Shown here one piece after another: positions 7,339 through 10,474 of a stretch of 10,474 nucleotides of DNA. Each line of letters begins with the position of its first letter. Positions within the stretch are counted from its first letter, which is position 1. The stretch comes from Stagonosporopsis chrysanthemi (lineage: Eukaryota > Ascomycota > Dothideomycetes > Pleosporales > Didymellaceae), in the NCBI GenBank assembly GCA_022560025.1, contig JAFISE010000395.1, positions 1 through 10,474 of the forward strand. The letters are read 5' to 3'. The notes under the pieces are model-generated. The model was given only the letters and a program-made list of their open reading frames with translations, searched no databases and had not been told where the DNA came from. A program made the translations under genes and the position numbers.

Positions 7339-8370
7339 ATGGACAAAACCGTACTCTACGAGCAGCTTTGGGATGCGGGAGCAGCAGGCCTTGTAGGATC
7401 TGACGACCTCTTAATTGGGATCGCCGCCAAATTTGTTCTCACGATTGTCATCCTTCATCTAGACGTCTTTTACCAGCTACTTTACCGAGCCTTCACGCGA
7501 TTACGAAGGATGCAGATCAACAACACCAAACCCTTCCCTTTCGAGGCACTGCCCCAGGAGCTACGTGACATGGTCTACAGAGAGCTCCTGGAAGATGTCT
7601 ACTACCCCCCACCTGCCGCATCCCCGCCTGCATCGCCTTTGAACGGAATGCTAGCCAGCCTCTGGGGCTCTGCCACCAACCCCCGCAACACCGCACGCGC
7701 ACCAAAACCCAGCAACTGGCTCTTCCTCGCCAACAAACAAATCTATGCCGAATACATGGACACGCTCTGCAGGCACGGCACCTTCCACCTCACCGTCTCC
7801 CCGCAAAACTACCAACCCGCCAACAACGACACCCGCATCTGGCCCATCGCCCCAACCACATTCAAACACATCCGCACCGCCTCGCTCCAACTCATCACCA
7901 CAAGCGCCATGCTGGGCTGCGCCGACCCGCGCGCCATGGCCTCTGCATCATGGGCGCTGGCCGCGCGCCTGCGCCGCGAACTGAGCGCCCTGACAGCCTG
8001 CACGCGTCTCACGCTCAACGCAACAGCCATCGGCGACCCGCTGTGGAACCCGCTGTGGATCTGGTTCCACGCGGCGCAGTCGTTCAAGAACATCGGCACG
8101 CCGCTGTCATCAGACCAGCCGCTCTTGGGCCCGCGGCTGCACCAGATCACTTTCAGCCTCGATACGTGGAGTCCCGGCGAGAACTATCTCGAGCGCGAGG
8201 ACGCGGGGAGGGGCGCGTGGACGTGGTACTGTATGAAAGGGCATAAGGTCGGGGTGGATGGGGGGCCGGAGCAGACGGTTAGGGAGTTTTGCGGCATGTT
8301 GTATAGGGAGTGTAGGACGTGTCGGCCTGTGGAGGAGGGGGAGGAGGGGCAGGAGGAGGAAGAGGAATGA
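7339..8370 (+). CDS. F-box-like / 2EXR-type domain protein
   Basis: A single-exon 343-aa protein. The key signature is FPFEALPQELRDMVYREL (residues 66-83), the LPxELRxxIYxxL motif of the large F-box-like and 2EXR families common in Dothideomycetes. It is followed, after a Pro/Ser/Ala-rich spacer (89-125), by NWLFLANKQIYAEYMDTL (126-143), the usual second element in which an old-type 'large residue-Asn-Lys/Arg-Gln-Ile' helix precedes a strand. F-box proteins recruit substrates to SCF ubiquitin ligases, but most members of this fungal group are untested. Residues 23-50 (DLLIGIAAKFVLTIVILHL onward) are strongly hydrophobic and could be a membrane segment ahead of a basic RLRR patch. The C-terminus has a CxMLYRECRTC cysteine cluster (318-328) and an almost all-Glu tail (332-343). 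The ATG at 7339 sits in TTGCCACCATGG, an ideal context; the frame is open upstream only to a GTG at 7279. It converges with the UCH gene, with 473 bases between stops. Confidence 0.75.
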   Translation: MDKTVLYEQLWDAGAAGLVGSDDLLIGIAAKFVLTIVILHLDVFYQLLYRAFTRLRRMQINNTKPFPFEALPQELRDMVYRELLEDVYYPPPAASPPASPLNGMLASLWGSATNPRNTARAPKPSNWLFLANKQIYAEYMDTLCRHGTFHLTVSPQNYQPANNDTRIWPIAPTTFKHIRTASLQLITTSAMLGCADPRAMASASWALAARLRRELSALTACTRLTLNATAIGDPLWNPLWIWFHAAQSFKNIGTPLSSDQPLLGPRLHQITFSLDTWSPGENYLEREDAGRGAWTWYCMKGHKVGVDGGPEQTVREFCGMLYRECRTCRPVEEGEEGQEEEEE

Positions 8371-8843
8371 AGGATGAGGGATGAGGGCGTGGAGAGATGT
8401 AGCAGTGGGTTGGTTGACTGCTGAGGCGGGTTGGAGTCGGGCTGTGAGTTGCTGCTGGACAGCAGCTGTGGATTTCCACACGCACGAAGCGGAGTCTGGG
8501 ATATTCATCACCATACCACCTAACACCCATCTTGTCACATCCCAATTCGACATCTCCACACACTCGTTCTTCGTCGTCAGTGCCTCATACTGCCGCATAT
8601 GTCATGCGTTCGCGTAGCGATTAATGTGAAAGCGATGTTGATAAGAAGAGCGAAGAAAGCACATGGCAGGATGGACATGAGATGTAGTTGGCCAGGTGCT
8701 CAGCAACGGTTCCCCCAGCAGGCGCTTACTCTCCCCCACAACAGGCTTGACGGGCAACGCGCACACAACACGCTGCAAGACATTCAACTTCTCAATCGAG
8801 TCAGCTCGGGAATCTGCGTTGGCACTGCAGCGCGCACTGCCGC
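8371..8843. other. Convergent intergenic region (shared 3' ends)
   Basis: These 473 bases separate the stop of the plus-strand F-box-like gene from the stop of the minus-strand ubiquitin hydrolase. They should hold both 3' untranslated regions and transcript ends. I see no further gene and no clear repeat. Confidence 0.6.
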
Positions 8844-9593
8844 TCAATCCACACAACGCCGGGGAGCCAAAGCAATGGCAGAGAACCTCAAATCGCCGCC
8901 CTCCTCAGCCTCAATCCTCATCAGCCGCCCAAGCCCGTTCTCGAGCGCAGCAGGACTAAGAACATCCTCATCGAGCCCCAACGCGCCGCGATCAAGCGGC
9001 CCTTTCCGCCCGCCCTCCAGCTCCCACAGATGCCCGTCCCGCGCCTTCACAAAAGCGACAAAGTGCTGCCCTCTGCCGTACTCCTCCGTGGAAGCGGGCG
9101 CAGCCGTGTCGCCCAGCCGAGCAGCCTGTGCGTGCGCAGCCTCAAACGCATCCGAGTCCTCCAGCACCTTCGCACGCGCCGCCATGCCCTTTGGCAGCGC
9201 GTCCCGCCTGATCTGGTCGAGCGCAGAGCCACGCGCGATGTGTGCGGCAGCGCCGCTGTTGAGCAGGCTGTGCACAAGACCTATCGAGCCACACGCGTTG
9301 CCGATCGTCTGCTTGAACCAGATGACGGGCTCGGCGGCGCCGTGGCCCGCGTAGTCGGGTTTGCCTTGGTCTTCTGTCTCGCGTGCTTCGCGCCAGGTTG
9401 GGGTTAATGGGATGATGACGAGCAGTGCATAGGCGGGTCGAGGGATCAGGGCCAGTAGGGCTGGATCTGTGAGCGAGTAGACGTCATAGAACGAGAGGCT
9501 GTCCTGCATTCCAAGAGCTTTTCCCAGAGAATTCATCACGTCTGGGTTGTTCTCGAGGACGGTGAACATCTTCTTTGGCGTGTTGGGGGACAT
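8844..9593 (-). CDS. YUH1: Ubiquitin carboxyl-terminal hydrolase, UCH (peptidase C12) family, Yuh1/UCHL3 class
   Basis: A single-exon 249-aa cysteine protease expected to cleave small adducts from the C-terminus of ubiquitin (and, for Yuh1, Rub1/NEDD8 precursor) in the cytosol or nucleus. Length suits the family (about 230-250 aa). The active-site segment is WFKQTIGNACGSIGLVHSLLN (from residue 92): Q95 forms the oxyanion hole and C101 is the nucleophile. The histidine is H177 in GQHFVAFVKA (175-184). The third member is normally Asp in an ELDG motif, but here the sequence is LWELEGGRKGP, placing Glu193 at that position. The region between about 145 and 175, rich in Ala and Glu, corresponds to the active-site crossover loop. 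The LRFSAIALAP end (235-244) matches the family. The ATG at 9593 follows CCCGCC and precedes residues that already resemble the family N-terminus (FTVLENNPDVMNSLGKALG). It is divergent from the cupin gene, about 600 bases away. Family identity is near certain; orthology to YUH1 is likely. Confidence 0.93.
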   Translation of the reverse strand: MSPNTPKKMFTVLENNPDVMNSLGKALGMQDSLSFYDVYSLTDPALLALIPRPAYALLVIIPLTPTWREARETEDQGKPDYAGHGAAEPVIWFKQTIGNACGSIGLVHSLLNSGAAAHIARGSALDQIRRDALPKGMAARAKVLEDSDAFEAAHAQAARLGDTAAPASTEEYGRGQHFVAFVKARDGHLWELEGGRKGPLDRGALGLDEDVLSPAALENGLGRLMRIEAEEGGDLRFSAIALAPRRCVD

Positions 9594-10196
9594 GGCGGGT
9601 TTGTTTGGGGAAGAAACGCTGGAAAAAAGGGGCTGTGGCGATGTTAGTGCTGGATAGATGGTCAGTCGTAGTGAGAACAGGCGATCTGTTGCATGTCAAA
9701 ACACTTTCCCGGCGTTTATCAGACGTGTCAATGGTAGGCAGCAGGGCGCGTTAGTGTGTAACCCGCCCGGAGTTCAGGCAGGAGCGGACAGAGTCTCGGA
9801 GGTCCGCGACTTCCCCGCACTACCACCGTTGTCGTCATGTGGGGCCTTGACCTCTTCATAGCTTTACACTCCAATCGACAGTGCGATTGGTTCCGACTAG
9901 AATTGTGACGGGCTGACCAGAATCTTTTCTCCGTACTCTTGCTTGCATTTCATGACCTCGGGCTGCGTCAACATCGACGTGCCCATCCCATTGAGAAGTT
10001 AGGTAACACACCGGCTCTCCGCAATATGTAGCTCGATCTAGCTTGTATACTTAAGTCTACAGCCGCCAGCCTCGAAATTCAGCCTGAGTTTAATCTGCTT
10101 CTTGATACACACGCGCCCACCTCACAGATTACCTTCCATAGACCTAACGTCCACACGTATCACTTTCTTTCTCAACACACCCTCACAACCACCACC
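9594..10196. promoter_or_regulatory. Divergent promoter region between the UCH and cupin genes
   Basis: This stretch of about 600 bases lies between two start codons facing away from each other, so it carries both promoters. It contains an inverted CCAAT pair (9871-9890). On the cupin side, a CT/CA-rich leader (about 10145-10196, ending CACAACCACCACCATGG) is typical of highly efficient fungal leaders. No ORF in it looks genuine. Confidence 0.65.
9871..9890. promoter_or_regulatory. Inverted pair of CCAAT boxes
   Basis: CCAATCG (9871-9877) and its exact reverse complement CGATTGG (9884-9890) are separated by six bases. CCAAT is the core site of the fungal CCAAT-binding complex (HapB/HapC/HapE in Aspergillus). 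The pair is about 280 bases from the UCH start and 306 from the cupin start, a plausible distance for either promoter. Function is inferred. Confidence 0.45.
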
Positions 10197-10375
10197 ATGG
10201 ACGACGAAGCCCGCCAGGCCCTCGCCAGCATGAAAATGCCGCGCCGACCCATCAACTACGTCCCCGCCCAAAGCGGCGAGATTCTCAAGCTGGGCCACAT
10301 CACGTGCCGCGTCATGGAAGACGGCTCGCGAACCGGTACGCCTGTAGCCTTCACTATCCCCGACACTACCACCAC

Positions 10376-10474
<99 letters not shown>
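10197..10474 (+). CDS. Cupin-like protein, 5' part only (runs into terminal poly-C)
   Basis: The ATG at 10197 lies in an ideal ACCACCATGG context after a CA-rich leader. Sixty-one credible residues follow: PRRPINYVPAQSGE (15-28), then LKLGHITCRVMEDGSRT (30-46) and PVAFTIPDTTTTS (49-61). This resembles the N-terminus of small fungal cupin proteins, where a YVPxxxGExLxLGxIxxRVLEDGSxT segment leads into a GPPxHWH metal-binding motif. The window stops just before that motif would be expected, so no metal ligand is visible, and substrate and reaction are unknown. From 10378 the frame reads only proline, because the sequence is pure C to the end. That part should not be trusted as protein. Identification is by resemblance of a short N-terminus, hence moderate confidence. 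Confidence 0.6.
10378..10474. repeat. Terminal poly-C tract, 97 bases (probably artefactual)
   Basis: From 10378 to the last base the sequence is uninterrupted C. It begins inside a reading frame, at a place where the protein family would be expected to have a Pro-rich turn before its HWH motif. A short genuine C-run there may have been extended artificially. Together with the left-end poly-G, the outward-reading strand is poly-C at both ends. Confidence 0.92.

Noticed and set aside
8599..9354. Plus-strand 251-codon frame opposite the UCH gene
   Set aside because: It has low-complexity Ser/Pro/Ala composition and is antisense to a protein with catalytic motifs in order.
645..10197. A coordinated gene cluster or novel defence system formed by these genes
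   Set aside because: The five genes differ in strand, spacing and function, and each belongs to a family common as single genes in ascomycetes. No shared regulation beyond the one divergent promoter is visible.

Overview
This looks like a short nuclear contig from a filamentous ascomycete, most likely a Dothideomycete (inference). The support is a HET-domain protein, a short GTAAGT...CTAAC...TAG intron, CCACCATGG start contexts, CT/CA-rich leaders, loose gene spacing, and a fungal-type Spd1/Dif1 ribonucleotide reductase regulator. No mobile element, CRISPR array, rRNA or tRNA could be recognised.

Layout: a poly-G block (1-169) forms the left end. A minus-strand HET-domain gene follows (2938 to 645, one intron at 793-738). 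Next is a gene-poor stretch of about 2.2 kb. A plus-strand gene at 5171-6169 encodes a 332-aa protein of the Spd1/Dif1 (Hug-domain) family with an N-terminal PCNA-binding (PIP-box) motif. A T-rich 3' region and about 1.2 kb of noncoding sequence lead to a plus-strand F-box/2EXR-like gene (7339-8370). This converges with a minus-strand ubiquitin C-terminal hydrolase of the Yuh1/UCHL3 class (9593-8844). A divergent promoter of about 600 bp with an inverted pair of CCAAT boxes separates that gene from the 5' end of a cupin-like gene (10197 onward), which runs into 97 uninterrupted Cs at the right end.

The genes do not form an obvious pathway or cluster. Two relate to ubiquitin biology (the F-box-like protein and the UCH), one to dNTP supply and S phase, one to non-self recognition, and one is a cupin of unknown substrate. 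I see no convincing undescribed multi-gene system. The most useful observations are the PIP box in the RNR regulator, a HET intron whose retention leaves an open frame with a different C-terminus, in-frame tandem duplications in two genes, a Glu at the usual catalytic Asp position of the UCH, and the homopolymer ends, which look technical.

Several open frames open on TTG, GTG or CTG if alternative starts are allowed. The starts given here are ATG codons chosen by translation context.
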